A stretch of DNA of 64,000 nt from Breoghania sp037026715 (lineage in GTDB: Bacteria; Pseudomonadota; Alphaproteobacteria; Rhizobiales; Stappiaceae). The position numbers and the translations under genes are program-made. Below the pieces are notes generated by a model. It was not told the origin of the DNA and ran no database searches. It saw only the letters and a list, made by a program, of their open reading frames with translations. Positions 10,735 through 20,119 of this stretch are shown here, in pieces (the first letter of the stretch is position 1; each line of letters starts with the position of its first letter). Location: contig NZ_JBANCG010000003.1 in the NCBI RefSeq assembly GCF_037026715.1, forward strand, positions 546,556 to 610,555. The letters are read 5' to 3'.

Positions 10735-12261
10735 ATGGCCAAACGCGTCGCCATTGCCGGGTTTCTGCACGAAACCAATACGTTCGCCCCCTCGCGGGCG
10801 ACACTGGCCGATTTCGTTCAGGGTGGCGGGCATTTGCCCATGTGCCGGGGGACGGAAATCCTGGCGCGGGCGCGCGGCGTGAATGTCGGCATCGCCGGCG
10901 CCATCGAGGTGGCGGAGCGCAAGGGATGGTCGGTGGAGCCGCTGCTTTGGGCCGGCGCCATCCCGTCCGCCCATGTCGAGGTGGCGGCCTTTGAGGGGAT
11001 CGCCGGCGAAATGCTTGATCGCCTCGCAAGTGCGGGGCCGGTCGACGGCGTTTATCTCGATCTGCACGGCGCCATGGTGTGCGAGCATCTGGACGATGGC
11101 GAAGGTGCGCTCATCGAGCGTGTGCGGAAACTCGTCGGGCCCGACGTGCCGATCACGGTCAGTCTCGATCTGCACGGCAACGTGACGGCGCGGATGGTGG
11201 AAAATGCCGACGTGCTGGTGGCTTATTGCACTTATCCGCACGTGGACATGGCGGAGACCGGCCGGCGGGCGGCGGAACAGCTCGACACCCTGATGGCGCG
11301 GGCGCGTCCCTTTGCCAAGGCTTTCCGCCAGTTGCCCTATCTGATCCCGATCCCGTGGCAGTACACCGGGCAGGAGCCGGCCAAAGGGATCTATCAGGCC
11401 GTCCGGGACGCGGAAGATGGGGCAGTCGTCAGTGCGTCCTATCTGATGGGCTTTCCGGCGGCGGATTTCGAAGATTGTGCGCAGAGCGTGCTCGCCTACG
11501 CGTGGACGCAGGAGGAAGCGGATCGCGCCGCAGATGCGCTTTGCGGCCGGATTCTCGCCAGCGAGGCGGATTTCGCCGGGCGCGCTTACGATGCGGACGA
11601 AGGAGTGCTCGAGGCGATGCGGATCGCGCAAGGCGCAAGCCGGCCCGTCGTCATCGCGGATACGCAGGACAATCCCGGCGCGGGCGGCAATTCCGACACG
11701 ACGGGAATGTTGCGGGCGCTGGTGCGCAACAAGGTGGAACGTGCCGCCATCGGCCTGATCGTCGATCCGGAGGCTGCGAAATTCGCGCATGAGGCGGGCG
11801 AGGGCGCATGGGTGAGCCTGGCGCTCGGCGGCAAATCTGGCATTGCGGGCGATGAGCCGTTCGAGGCGGGGTTCCGGGTGGAAGCTCTGTCCAACGGCCG
11901 GGTTCGGGCGAACGGGCCCTATTATGGCGGCACAACGCTGGAGCTTGGACCTTCCGCCTGCCTGTCGATCGGCGGGGTACGGGTTGTTGTCGCCAGCCGC
12001 AAAGCGCAACTTGCCGATCAGGCGATGTACAGGTTTGTCGGCATCGAGCCGCGCGATCAGGCTATCCTGGTGAACAAGAGCTCGGTCCATTTCAGGGCCG
12101 ATTTCGAGCCGATTGCGGAGACCATACTGGTCTGCACCGCGCCCGGGCCGATGGCACTCGATCCCGCCGATCTGCCGTGGACCCGGCTGAAACCCGGGAT
12201 TCGGCTGTCGCCGAAGGGGGCCGCCTTCAAGGCGGACATGAGAAAGGAAGAGCCTGCCTGA
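10735..12261 (+). CDS. M81 family metallopeptidase (MlrC-like)
   Basis: This 508-residue protein matches the MlrC family: N-terminal GFLHETNTFAP, DGVYLDLHGAMVCEH, and ITVSLDLHGNVT, with metal-binding His/Asp/Glu residues in the conserved positions, then the C-terminal MlrC domain starting near NPGAGGNSDTTGMLRALV. MlrC of sphingomonads cleaves linearised microcystin, but most family members occur in non-toxin settings. Here it heads an operon with a peptide-type ABC importer and two M20 peptidases, so it probably opens an imported peptide or amide. Substrate unknown. Confidence 0.88.
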   Translation: MAKRVAIAGFLHETNTFAPSRATLADFVQGGGHLPMCRGTEILARARGVNVGIAGAIEVAERKGWSVEPLLWAGAIPSAHVEVAAFEGIAGEMLDRLASAGPVDGVYLDLHGAMVCEHLDDGEGALIERVRKLVGPDVPITVSLDLHGNVTARMVENADVLVAYCTYPHVDMAETGRRAAEQLDTLMARARPFAKAFRQLPYLIPIPWQYTGQEPAKGIYQAVRDAEDGAVVSASYLMGFPAADFEDCAQSVLAYAWTQEEADRAADALCGRILASEADFAGRAYDADEGVLEAMRIAQGASRPVVIADTQDNPGAGGNSDTTGMLRALVRNKVERAAIGLIVDPEAAKFAHEAGEGAWVSLALGGKSGIAGDEPFEAGFRVEALSNGRVRANGPYYGGTTLELGPSACLSIGGVRVVVASRKAQLADQAMYRFVGIEPRDQAILVNKSSVHFRADFEPIAETILVCTAPGPMALDPADLPWTRLKPGIRLSPKGAAFKADMRKEEPA

Positions 12262-12387
12262 GCCCGTTTCGACACGGGTGACGGCATGAAGACAGAGGGG
12301 CGAACGTCCACTTTTTACCGGCAGTGACAAGGCCGGTGATAAATAACAACACCGCGAGATTCACCTTTAACCGGATGAGGGAAGACG

Positions 12388-14037
12388 ATGTTGAGTGAGA
12401 CGGACAGGATCCAGGGGGATGACCGACGCGCGTCTTCGCGGCGATGGAAGATGGCGGCACGTCATGTCGCCGTCGGTCTAATGGCTGGCGTTATGCTGGC
12501 GGGAGCGGGGCTCGGCACGGCCGCCCAGGCTGCGGAGAAGACCATCACGGCGGTCATGCATTCCGGCCTTCGGGTGCTCGACCCGATCATCACCACCGCC
12601 CATATCGTGCGCGATCATGGCTACATGATCTACGACGTGCTGGTGGCGCAGGACCATACGTTCACGCCGAAGCCGCAGATGGCCGACTGGACGATCTCGG
12701 ATGACAAGACCGTCTACACCTTCACGCTGCGCGACGGGCTGAAGTTCCATGACGGCAAGCCGGTGACGGCGGCCGATGCTGTCGCCTCGCTGAAGCGCTG
12801 GGGACAGCGCGATTCCGGCGGCCAGCTCATCTTCGACGTTACCGACAGCCTTGAGGCCAAGGACGACAAGACCATCGTGTGGACCCTGAAGGAGCCCTAT
12901 CCGCCACTTCTCGACACGATCTCCAAGCAGTCGGCCATCCCGCCCTTCATCATGCCGGCAAGTGTCGCGGCGACGCCGCCGGACCAGGCCATCACCAACT
13001 ACATCGGCTCCGGCCCGTTCCGCTTCGTGGAGAGCGAGTACCAGCCCGGCGTCTCGGTCACCTACGAGAAATTCGCGGACTATGTGCCGCGCGACGAGCC
13101 GTCCGACTGGATGGCAGGCGGCAAGGTGGTGAATGTCGACAAGGTGAAGTGGGTGACGATGCCCGACGCCCAGACCACCATCAATGCGCTGCTGTCCGGC
13201 GAGATCGACTATCAGGAACAGGTGCCGGTCGACCTGCTGCCGATCCTGCAGGCGAGCGAGGACGTGACGGTGGAGGTGCGCGATCCGCTGGGCTTCCAGT
13301 CCATCGGACGGATGAACTTCCTCTATCCGCCCTTCGACAACGTGAAGATCCGCAAGGCGGCGATGATGGCGCTGAGCCAGCAGGACATCATGGGCACGCT
13401 GGTCGGAAATCCCGACTACTACAAGATTTGCGGCGCGATGTTCGGCTGCGGGACGCCGCTCGAGGACGAGACGGGCGCCGATACGCTGATCAATGGCGGC
13501 GACATCGAGGGAGCGAAGAAGCTTCTCAAGGAGGCCGGCTATGACGGAACGCCCGTCGTGCTGATGCAGCCGACGGACGTGCCGACGATCTCCGCCCAGC
13601 CGATCGTCGCGGCGCAGGCGCTGCGCAATGCCGGCTTCACCGTCGACATGCAGCCGATGGACTGGCAGACACTGGTCACCCGTCGTGCCAGTCAGGCGAA
13701 GCCCTCGGAAGGCGGCTGGAACCTGTTCTTCACCAACTGGGCGGTGCCGGAGATCAACTCGCCGCTGATCAGTCCGATGCTGAACGGACGCGGCAACGAT
13801 GCGTGGTTCGGCTGGCCGACCGACGAGAAGCTGGAAAGCTTGCGCAAGGAGTTCATCGCGGCGCAGACGCCGGAAGAGCGCAAGGCGGTCGCCCACAAGA
13901 TCCAGGCGCATGCGATGGATGTCGTCAACTACATCCCACTCGGCCAGTTCCTGTCGCCGCAGGCGCGTTCCAACAAGCTGACCGACATGATCCAGTCGCC
14001 GGTGCCGGTGTTCTGGGGCATCAAGAAGGCCGACTGA
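12388..14037 (+). CDS. Dipeptide/oligopeptide-type ABC transporter substrate-binding protein
   Basis: This 549-residue family 5 extracellular solute-binding protein (DppA/OppA class) has a long charged n-region with a twin arginine (SRRWKM), a hydrophobic stretch (VAVGLMAGVMLAGAGLG) and cleavage likely at AAQA-AE. The mature part has LRDGLKFHDGKPVTAADAV, the family signature region. The export route could be Sec or Tat; the twin-arginine match is imperfect. It precedes dppBC-like permeases and a fused ATPase gene. It delivers the substrate from the periplasm. Confidence 0.92.
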   Translation: MLSETDRIQGDDRRASSRRWKMAARHVAVGLMAGVMLAGAGLGTAAQAAEKTITAVMHSGLRVLDPIITTAHIVRDHGYMIYDVLVAQDHTFTPKPQMADWTISDDKTVYTFTLRDGLKFHDGKPVTAADAVASLKRWGQRDSGGQLIFDVTDSLEAKDDKTIVWTLKEPYPPLLDTISKQSAIPPFIMPASVAATPPDQAITNYIGSGPFRFVESEYQPGVSVTYEKFADYVPRDEPSDWMAGGKVVNVDKVKWVTMPDAQTTINALLSGEIDYQEQVPVDLLPILQASEDVTVEVRDPLGFQSIGRMNFLYPPFDNVKIRKAAMMALSQQDIMGTLVGNPDYYKICGAMFGCGTPLEDETGADTLINGGDIEGAKKLLKEAGYDGTPVVLMQPTDVPTISAQPIVAAQALRNAGFTVDMQPMDWQTLVTRRASQAKPSEGGWNLFFTNWAVPEINSPLISPMLNGRGNDAWFGWPTDEKLESLRKEFIAAQTPEERKAVAHKIQAHAMDVVNYIPLGQFLSPQARSNKLTDMIQSPVPVFWGIKKAD

Positions 14038-14098
14038 GCGCGGGCGTTCCGCCGCATTCCGCGGATCGCCGAAATATCGTCAGTATCCGCAATGAGTT

Positions 14099-14126
14099 GG
14101 CGGCGGGCTGCCTCGCGCCCGCCGCC
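14099..14126 (+). repeat. Hairpin between the binding-protein and permease genes
   Basis: GGCGGCGGG and CCCGCCGCC form a perfect 9-bp stem around a 10-nt loop in the 135-bp gap after the binding-protein gene. Such stems often stop 3' decay and keep the binding protein in excess over the membrane parts. Confidence 0.65.
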
Positions 14127-14172
14127 CCTCCCGATCTTCTTTCCCGCTTCGTTGCCAAGGATCCTGCGGCCG

Positions 14173-15114
14173 ATGATTGGCTACATTTTCAGACGAGTCC
14201 TGGCGGTCATTCCGGTCATGCTGATCGTCGCCGTTTTCGTCTTTCTTCTCCTGAGACTGACACCGGGCGATCCGGCGGCGATCCTCGCCGGCGATGCCGC
14301 GACGCCGGCGCAGCTTGAACGCATCCGCACGTCGCTCGGGCTCAATGAACCCATCTACGTCCAGTTCACGACATGGGTTGACCAGCTTCTGCACGGCAAT
14401 CTGGGGATCTCGCTCATTTCCAACACGCCTGTTTCTCAGATGATCGGGCAGCGGATCTGGCCGACGATCAACATCGCCATCCTGACGATCATTCTGTCGG
14501 TCGTGATCGCCGTGCCGATGGGCGTGGTCGCGGCCTGGCGGCACCGTACATGGGTTGACTATGCGGTGATGAGCTTCTCGGTGCTGGGCTTTTCCGTGCC
14601 GGTCTTCGTCATCGGCTACGTGCTGATCAAGTTCTTTTCCATCGACTTGCGCTGGCTGCCGGTGCAGGGCTACACGCCGCCATCACAGGATTTCGGCAAG
14701 TTTCTCTCTCGCGCCATCCTGCCGTGCCTGACGCTTGCGACCATCTACGTCGCGCTGATTGCGCGCATGACGCGGGCGAGCCTGCTGGAGGTGCTCGGCG
14801 AGGATTACATCCGCACCGCGCGGGCCAAGGGTGTGAAAGAGCGGGTCGTGCTCTTCCGGCATGCGCTTTCGAATGCGGCGGTGCCTATCCTCACCATCAT
14901 CGGCACGGGTTTCGCGCTGCTCATAGGTGGCGTGGTGGTGACCGAGAGCGTCTTCAATATCCCCGGCGTCGGGCGCCTTACCGTCGATGCGATCCTGGCG
15001 CGTGACTATCCGGTCATCCAGGGCATCATCCTGCTGATGAGCGGCACTTATGTGTTCATCAATCTGCTGATCGATCTTTCCTACAGCTTCTTCGACCCGA
15101 GGATCCGCTACTGA
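14173..15114 (+). CDS. Peptide-type ABC transporter permease (DppB-like)
   Basis: This 313-residue inner-membrane permease begins MIGYIFRRVLAVIPVMLIV, the standard DppB opening, with the first helix at once. The conserved periplasmic LGLNEPIYVQF and the EAA loop VLGEDYIRTARAKGVKE (about residues 200-225) are present. The start at 14173 was chosen over an upstream in-frame ATG that would add 27 proline/arginine-rich residues. The stop overlaps the next start by 1 bp. Confidence 0.93.
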   Translation: MIGYIFRRVLAVIPVMLIVAVFVFLLLRLTPGDPAAILAGDAATPAQLERIRTSLGLNEPIYVQFTTWVDQLLHGNLGISLISNTPVSQMIGQRIWPTINIAILTIILSVVIAVPMGVVAAWRHRTWVDYAVMSFSVLGFSVPVFVIGYVLIKFFSIDLRWLPVQGYTPPSQDFGKFLSRAILPCLTLATIYVALIARMTRASLLEVLGEDYIRTARAKGVKERVVLFRHALSNAAVPILTIIGTGFALLIGGVVVTESVFNIPGVGRLTVDAILARDYPVIQGIILLMSGTYVFINLLIDLSYSFFDPRIRY

Positions 15115-16010
15115 TGCCAGCCGCTCCTCAACACGCTCCTCAACCCGTTTCCGGCATGCAGACCGTGCTTGGCGTGCTGTCGCTGCCGAAGGGCCTGCGG
15201 TTGGGCGCCGGACCGGCGATCGCCGCACTCGTGCTCGCGATCATCGTCATCGCGTCCATCGCGGCGCCGCTCTACATCCCCCACGATCCACTCGCCATCG
15301 ATGCGCTTCACCGGCTCAAGGGCTCCAGCGAGGCCTATCTCCTGGGCACGGACGCCTACGGCCGGGATGTGTTCTCGCGGGTGATGATGGGCGGGCGCGT
15401 CTCGCTCTTCATTGGCGTCGGTGCGGCGGTGGTCAGCGTCGCGCTGGGGCTTTTCATCGGCCTCGTCTCGGGCTTCTTCCGCGCCGCCGATGCGGTGATC
15501 ATGCGGATCATGGATAGCCTGATGGCGATCCCCTCGATCCTGCTGGCGATCGCGCTCGTCGCGCTCAACGGGCCGAGCCTGTGGTCGGTCATCAGCGCCA
15601 TCACCATCCCGGAAATCCCGCGCGTCGTAAGGCTCGTGCGCTCCGTCGTGCTGTCGGTGCGCGAGGAGCCCTATGTCGAGGCCGCGATCGCGCTGGGGTC
15701 CTCCATGCCGAAGATCCTGTGGCAGCACCTGATGCCCAACACGCTGGCGCCGCTCATCGTGCAGGGCACCTATATCTGCGCCTCCGCCATTCTCGTTGAG
15801 GCGATCCTCTCGTTCCTGGGCGCGGGGGTGAGCACCGAGATCCCGACCTGGGGCAACATCATGGCCGAGGGCCGGCTCTACTTCCAGATCAAGCCGATGC
15901 TGATCTTCTGGCCGGGGCTGATGCTGTCGCTGTGCATCCTGTCGATCAATCTCCTTGGCGATACCGCGCGCGATCTCCTCGATCCGCGCCTGAAGAAGCG
16001 GGAGGCGTGA
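15114..16010 (+). CDS. Peptide-type ABC transporter permease (DppC-like)
   Basis: This 298-residue permease is the partner of the preceding DppB-like protein. It has the DppC landmarks LLGTDAYGRDVFSRVMMGGR near residue 80, the EAA loop EAAIALGSSMPKILWQHLMP, and a C-terminal DTARDLLDPRLK. Translation is coupled to the upstream gene through TGATG. About five or six membrane segments. Confidence 0.93.
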   Translation: MPAAPQHAPQPVSGMQTVLGVLSLPKGLRLGAGPAIAALVLAIIVIASIAAPLYIPHDPLAIDALHRLKGSSEAYLLGTDAYGRDVFSRVMMGGRVSLFIGVGAAVVSVALGLFIGLVSGFFRAADAVIMRIMDSLMAIPSILLAIALVALNGPSLWSVISAITIPEIPRVVRLVRSVVLSVREEPYVEAAIALGSSMPKILWQHLMPNTLAPLIVQGTYICASAILVEAILSFLGAGVSTEIPTWGNIMAEGRLYFQIKPMLIFWPGLMLSLCILSINLLGDTARDLLDPRLKKREA

Positions 16011-16013
16011 GCG

Positions 16014-17711
16014 ATGGAGTTCAAGTCCCGCAATTTCGATGAAGCGCCGACGGTCCTCCGGATCGAGAACCTTACGGTTCGGCTCGCCGGCAATGCCGAT
16101 GCCCGGCCGATCCTCGATCGCATCTCGCTGACGATTCGCGCGGGAGAGACGGCCTGTCTCGTCGGAGAAAGCGGATCTGGCAAGTCGGTGACCTCGCTTG
16201 CGACAATGGGGCTGCTGCCGAAGGGCGTGCTGGAGGTTGACGGCGGACGGATCGTGCTGGGAGACAAGAACCTGCTCGATCTTTCTGCGCAGTCGATGCG
16301 CGACGAACGCGCAAGCCACCTCTCCATGGTTTTCCAGGAGCCGATGACGGCGCTCAATCCTGTGATCCGGGTCGGCGCGCAGATCGAGGAGGTGCTCGAC
16401 GCCCACGTCCGGCTGCCCAAGCGCGAGAAGAAACGCCGGGTGCTCGACATTCTCGAACAGGTTCATCTGCCGGATGTGGAGCGGATCTATGCGTCGTTCC
16501 CGCACCAGCTTTCCGGCGGCCAGCGCCAACGCATCATGATCGCGATGGCGCTGATCCTGGAGCCGCAGCTTCTCATCGCCGACGAGCCGACGACTGCGCT
16601 CGATGTCACAACCCAGAAGCAGATCCTTAGTCTGATCGCTGAGTTACAGGAGAAGCATGGCACGGCGGTGTTGTTCATCACCCACGACATGGGCGTCGTC
16701 GCCGAGATCGCCGATACCGTGCATGTGATGAAGCACGGGCGGATCGTGGAGCAGGCGCCGGCGGGAGTTCTTCTTCGCGCGCCGAAGGAAGATTATACCC
16801 GCGACCTGCTGCGCGCGGTGCCGAGCCTCGTGCCGCGACCGCCGCGGGTGGATGCGGGCGGAGATCCGGTTCTGCGCGTCGCCGGACTGATGAAATATTA
16901 CGCGCGCGGCGGCTGGTTCGTGAGCCGCGAGCCGACGAAGGCGGCGCGCGATGTATCTTTCACCATTTCGCGCGGGCGCACGCTCGGCATCGTCGGCGAG
17001 AGCGGGTCGGGCAAGTCCACCGTCGCGCGCTGCATCATGCGGCTGATCGATCCGACGGACGGGTCCATCAAGGTGGCCGACAGGGAGATTGCGAGGCTTA
17101 CCCGCCAGCAGCTCAGGCCGCATCGCCGCCATATCCAGATCGTCTTCCAGGATCCCTTCCGCTCGCTCAATCCGCGCTGGACCATCGGGCAAAGCCTCGT
17201 CGAGGGCCCGCTCAACTGCGGTCAGGACCGGGCTGTCGCGATGGCGCGGGCGCGGGAACTGCTGGCGCTCGTCGGCTTGCCGGAAGATGCGATCGAGCGC
17301 TACCCGCACCAGTTTTCCGGCGGCCAGCGCCAGCGCATCGCCATTGCGCGCGCCATCGCCATGGAGCCGGACGTACTGGTGGCCGATGAGGCCGTCTCCG
17401 CGCTCGATGTCTCGGTGCAGGCGCAGGTGCTCGATCTGCTTGACGAATTGCAAAGGAAACTCGGGATCGCGATCCTGTTCATCACCCACGATCTGCGGGT
17501 CGCGGCACAGATCTGTGACGAAGTCGTCGTGATGCAGAAAGGGCGGATCGTCGAGCACGATACGGCGGCCAATGTGCTCGCCAATCCGCGCCATTCCTAT
17601 ACGCGTGCGCTCATCGAGGCGGCGCCCGGCCGCGGCTGGGACTTCGCCAACTTCCGGCCGCTGCCTTCCAAATCAAGCGAAATGCCAGCTATCCAGTCCC
17701 ATACGGAGTGA
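16014..17711 (+). CDS. ABC transporter double ATP-binding protein (DppD-DppF fusion)
   Basis: This 565-residue cytoplasmic ATPase contains two full nucleotide-binding domains. Domain 1 (about 20-265): Walker A GESGSGKS, signature LSGGQRQR, Walker B LLIADEPTTALD. Domain 2 (about 285-545): Walker A GESGSGKST, signature FSGGQRQR, Walker B VLVADEAVSALD. Each domain ends in the oligopeptide-transporter C-terminal region. One polypeptide thus replaces the usual DppD and DppF. The start ATG lies 3 bp after the permease stop. Confidence 0.95.
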   Translation: MEFKSRNFDEAPTVLRIENLTVRLAGNADARPILDRISLTIRAGETACLVGESGSGKSVTSLATMGLLPKGVLEVDGGRIVLGDKNLLDLSAQSMRDERASHLSMVFQEPMTALNPVIRVGAQIEEVLDAHVRLPKREKKRRVLDILEQVHLPDVERIYASFPHQLSGGQRQRIMIAMALILEPQLLIADEPTTALDVTTQKQILSLIAELQEKHGTAVLFITHDMGVVAEIADTVHVMKHGRIVEQAPAGVLLRAPKEDYTRDLLRAVPSLVPRPPRVDAGGDPVLRVAGLMKYYARGGWFVSREPTKAARDVSFTISRGRTLGIVGESGSGKSTVARCIMRLIDPTDGSIKVADREIARLTRQQLRPHRRHIQIVFQDPFRSLNPRWTIGQSLVEGPLNCGQDRAVAMARARELLALVGLPEDAIERYPHQFSGGQRQRIAIARAIAMEPDVLVADEAVSALDVSVQAQVLDLLDELQRKLGIAILFITHDLRVAAQICDEVVVMQKGRIVEHDTAANVLANPRHSYTRALIEAAPGRGWDFANFRPLPSKSSEMPAIQSHTE

Positions 17712-17716
17712 CCTTC

Positions 17717-18877
17717 ATGACGATCCTGCCGAAAATCGCGAGCTTTGCGGAAGAGTTGACGGCTGTCCGGCGCGATATCCATGCGCATCCCGAAATCGGT
17801 TTCGAGGAGGAACGGACCTCGGGGATCGTTGCCGAATTGCTGGCCTCCTGGGGTATCGAGGTTCATCGCGGGATCGGCAAGACCGGCGTTGTCGGCGTCC
17901 TGCAGGGCAAGGGACCGGGAGGCCGCACCATCGGGCTGCGTGCCGACATGGATGCGCTGCCGATGGACGAACAGACCAATCTGCCCTTCGCCTCGCAGAA
18001 CCCGGGTCGCTTCCATGGTTGCGGGCACGACGCGCACACCACCATGCTGCTGGGTGCCGCACGTTACTTGAGCGAGACGCGCGATTTCGACGGTCGCGTG
18101 GTCTTCATCTTCCAGCCCGCCGAGGAGGGGTTGGGCGGCGCGCGTGCCATGGTCGAGGACGGGCTTTTCAAGAAGTTCCCATGCGATGAAATCTACGGCA
18201 TGCACAACGATCCCGGGGCGGATGAGAACACCTTCTCCATCAAGCCGGGTGTGGCGATGGCAGGTGCCAGCCTCTTCGACATCACGATCAACGGTGTCGG
18301 CAGTCACGCCGCGCATCCGCACCAGTCGCGCGATCCGATCGTCGTGGTGACGCAGCTGGTGCAGGCGTTGCAGTCCATAGTCAGCCGAAATGTGGACCCC
18401 AAGGAGCCGGCGGTTCTCTCCGTTACTCAGGTTCACTCCGGTTCCGCCTACAACGTGGTACCAGACAAGGCCACGATCGCCGGCACGATCCGCTATTTCT
18501 CCGACGATGTGCGCGATCTCATGCACGCGCGCGTGGAGCAGGTTTGCGCAGGCCTTGCGCAGAGTTTCGAGGTCGAGATCGAGGCGAAGGTCTGGCAGAT
18601 GTTCACGGTTCTGAAGAACGATGCGGATCTTTCCGAGGCCTATCTGAAGGCGGCACAGGATGTCGTGGGGCAGGGGAATGCGCGCGTCGAGACCGCGCTC
18701 GTGACCGGCAGTGAGGATTTCGCCGACATGCTGGCTGTGGTGCCGGGCGCCTATTGCCGGATCGGCCACAAGGGATCGGTTCCGCTCCACAATCCCGGCT
18801 TCGTGGTCGATGACGACATGTTGCCGGTCGGGGCCTCGATCATGGCGCGCCTCATCGAAACGCGTCTGCCGCTCTAG
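17717..18877 (+). CDS. M20 family amidohydrolase (N-acyl-amino-acid hydrolase type)
   Basis: This 386-residue zinc hydrolase belongs to subfamily M20D (hippurate/IAA-amino acid hydrolase type). Motifs are HAHPEIGFEEERTS, LRADMDALPM, GCGHDAHTTML, FQPAEEGLGGA and the C-terminal TGSEDFADML. Members split N-acyl amino acids or amide conjugates in the cytoplasm. ATG 17717 is favoured by CGGAG 8 nt upstream; a GTG at 17708 overlapping the previous stop is an alternative. As part of the importer operon it probably hydrolyses the imported compound. Confidence 0.9.
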   Translation: MTILPKIASFAEELTAVRRDIHAHPEIGFEEERTSGIVAELLASWGIEVHRGIGKTGVVGVLQGKGPGGRTIGLRADMDALPMDEQTNLPFASQNPGRFHGCGHDAHTTMLLGAARYLSETRDFDGRVVFIFQPAEEGLGGARAMVEDGLFKKFPCDEIYGMHNDPGADENTFSIKPGVAMAGASLFDITINGVGSHAAHPHQSRDPIVVVTQLVQALQSIVSRNVDPKEPAVLSVTQVHSGSAYNVVPDKATIAGTIRYFSDDVRDLMHARVEQVCAGLAQSFEVEIEAKVWQMFTVLKNDADLSEAYLKAAQDVVGQGNARVETALVTGSEDFADMLAVVPGAYCRIGHKGSVPLHNPGFVVDDDMLPVGASIMARLIETRLPL

Positions 18878-18909
18878 TTTTTCCAGCATGTTCTGCCGAG
18901 GTGATTGCC

Positions 18910-20040
18910 ATGGACTACAAGGCCCTGCCTTTCGATACCGACGAGATGATCGCCGGCCTGAGACCCTGGATCGAGTGCGAGAGCCCGACCCACGATGCGG
19001 CGGCCGTCGACCGGATGATGGATCTGGCGGCCTATGATTTTGCGGCTGCGGGTGCCGAGATCGAGCGCATTCCCGGGCGCATGGGCTTCGGTGGGTCGCT
19101 GCGCGCGAAGTTTCCCCACAAGGACATCGGCAAGCCCGGCATCCTGATCAGCGGGCATCTCGATACCGTCCACCCCATGGGCACGCTCGATGTGCTGCCT
19201 TTCAAGGTGGAAGACGGATGCTGCTATGGGCCGGGAATCCAGGACATGAAGGCCGGCAACTTCGTTTCGCTGGAAGCGCTGCGCCAGCTTGTGAAGGCGG
19301 GCGTCGAGACGCCGCTTCCCGTGACGGTGCTGCTGACGCCCGACGAGGAGGTCGGAACGCCGTCGACCCGCAATCTCATCGAACAGGAAGCGGCCAAGAG
19401 CAGGTACGTCATCGTGCCGGAGCCGGCGCACCATGACGGTTCCGCGGTGACCGGGCGCTATGCCATCGCGCGGTTCAACATCAAGACGACCGGGCGTCCG
19501 AGCCATGCCGGGTGGTCGCTCAAGGAGGGACGCTCTGCGATCGCGGCCATGGCGCGCAAGATCCTCGAGATCGAGGCGATGACGACGGACGACTGCACTT
19601 TTTCCGTCGGCGTCATCCATGCCGGGCAGTGGGTCAACTGCGTTTCGTCCTCCTGCGAGGCGCAGGTGCTTTCGATGGCCAAGCGCCAGCATGATCTCGA
19701 CGAGGGCGTGAAGCGCATGCTGGCCTTTTCCGGCGAGGAAAACGATGTGATCATCGAGGTCACGCGGGGAGTGACGCGGCCGGTGTGGGAGCCGGATGAG
19801 GGCACGATGGCGCTTTACGAAGTGACCAAGGAGATCGCCTCGGAAATCGGCTTCGATCTGCCCCATTGCAGCGCGGGCGGCGGATCCGACGGCAATTTCA
19901 CCGGCGCGATGGGCATTCCGACCATCGATTCCGTCGGCGTGCGCGGCAAGGGGCTGCATACGCTCAACGAGCACATCTATGTCGACAGTCTCGTGGAGCG
20001 GGCGCAACTGATCGCCGGGCTCGTGCTCCGGCTGAGGTGA
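18910..20040 (+). CDS. M20 family peptidase (CPG2/ArgE-like)
   Basis: This 376-residue zinc peptidase carries the M20A signatures: SGHLDTVHPMG (His and catalytic Asp), GPGIQDMKAG (bridging Asp), TPDEEVGTPS (general base Glu and metal Glu), and a dimerisation domain around KTTGRPSHAGW. It is related to carboxypeptidase G2 and acetylornithine deacetylase. ATG 18910 follows GAGGTG; GTG 18901 is less likely. It is the last gene of the importer operon and would complete hydrolysis to free amino acids. Confidence 0.9.
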   Translation: MDYKALPFDTDEMIAGLRPWIECESPTHDAAAVDRMMDLAAYDFAAAGAEIERIPGRMGFGGSLRAKFPHKDIGKPGILISGHLDTVHPMGTLDVLPFKVEDGCCYGPGIQDMKAGNFVSLEALRQLVKAGVETPLPVTVLLTPDEEVGTPSTRNLIEQEAAKSRYVIVPEPAHHDGSAVTGRYAIARFNIKTTGRPSHAGWSLKEGRSAIAAMARKILEIEAMTTDDCTFSVGVIHAGQWVNCVSSSCEAQVLSMAKRQHDLDEGVKRMLAFSGEENDVIIEVTRGVTRPVWEPDEGTMALYEVTKEIASEIGFDLPHCSAGGGSDGNFTGAMGIPTIDSVGVRGKGLHTLNEHIYVDSLVERAQLIAGLVLRLR

Positions 20041-20119
20041 GTGGATTGAGCCACAAGGGTGCGCTCGCCGCGGCCGGGTTAAGGTCCGGTGTGTGGATCT
20101 GACAGGGGAGGACTGTCCT

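Noticed and set aside
14092..14172. N-terminal extension of the DppB-like permease
   Set aside because: The extra 27 residues are encoded by the intercistronic hairpin, and the family starts at MIGYIFRR, so the extension was removed.
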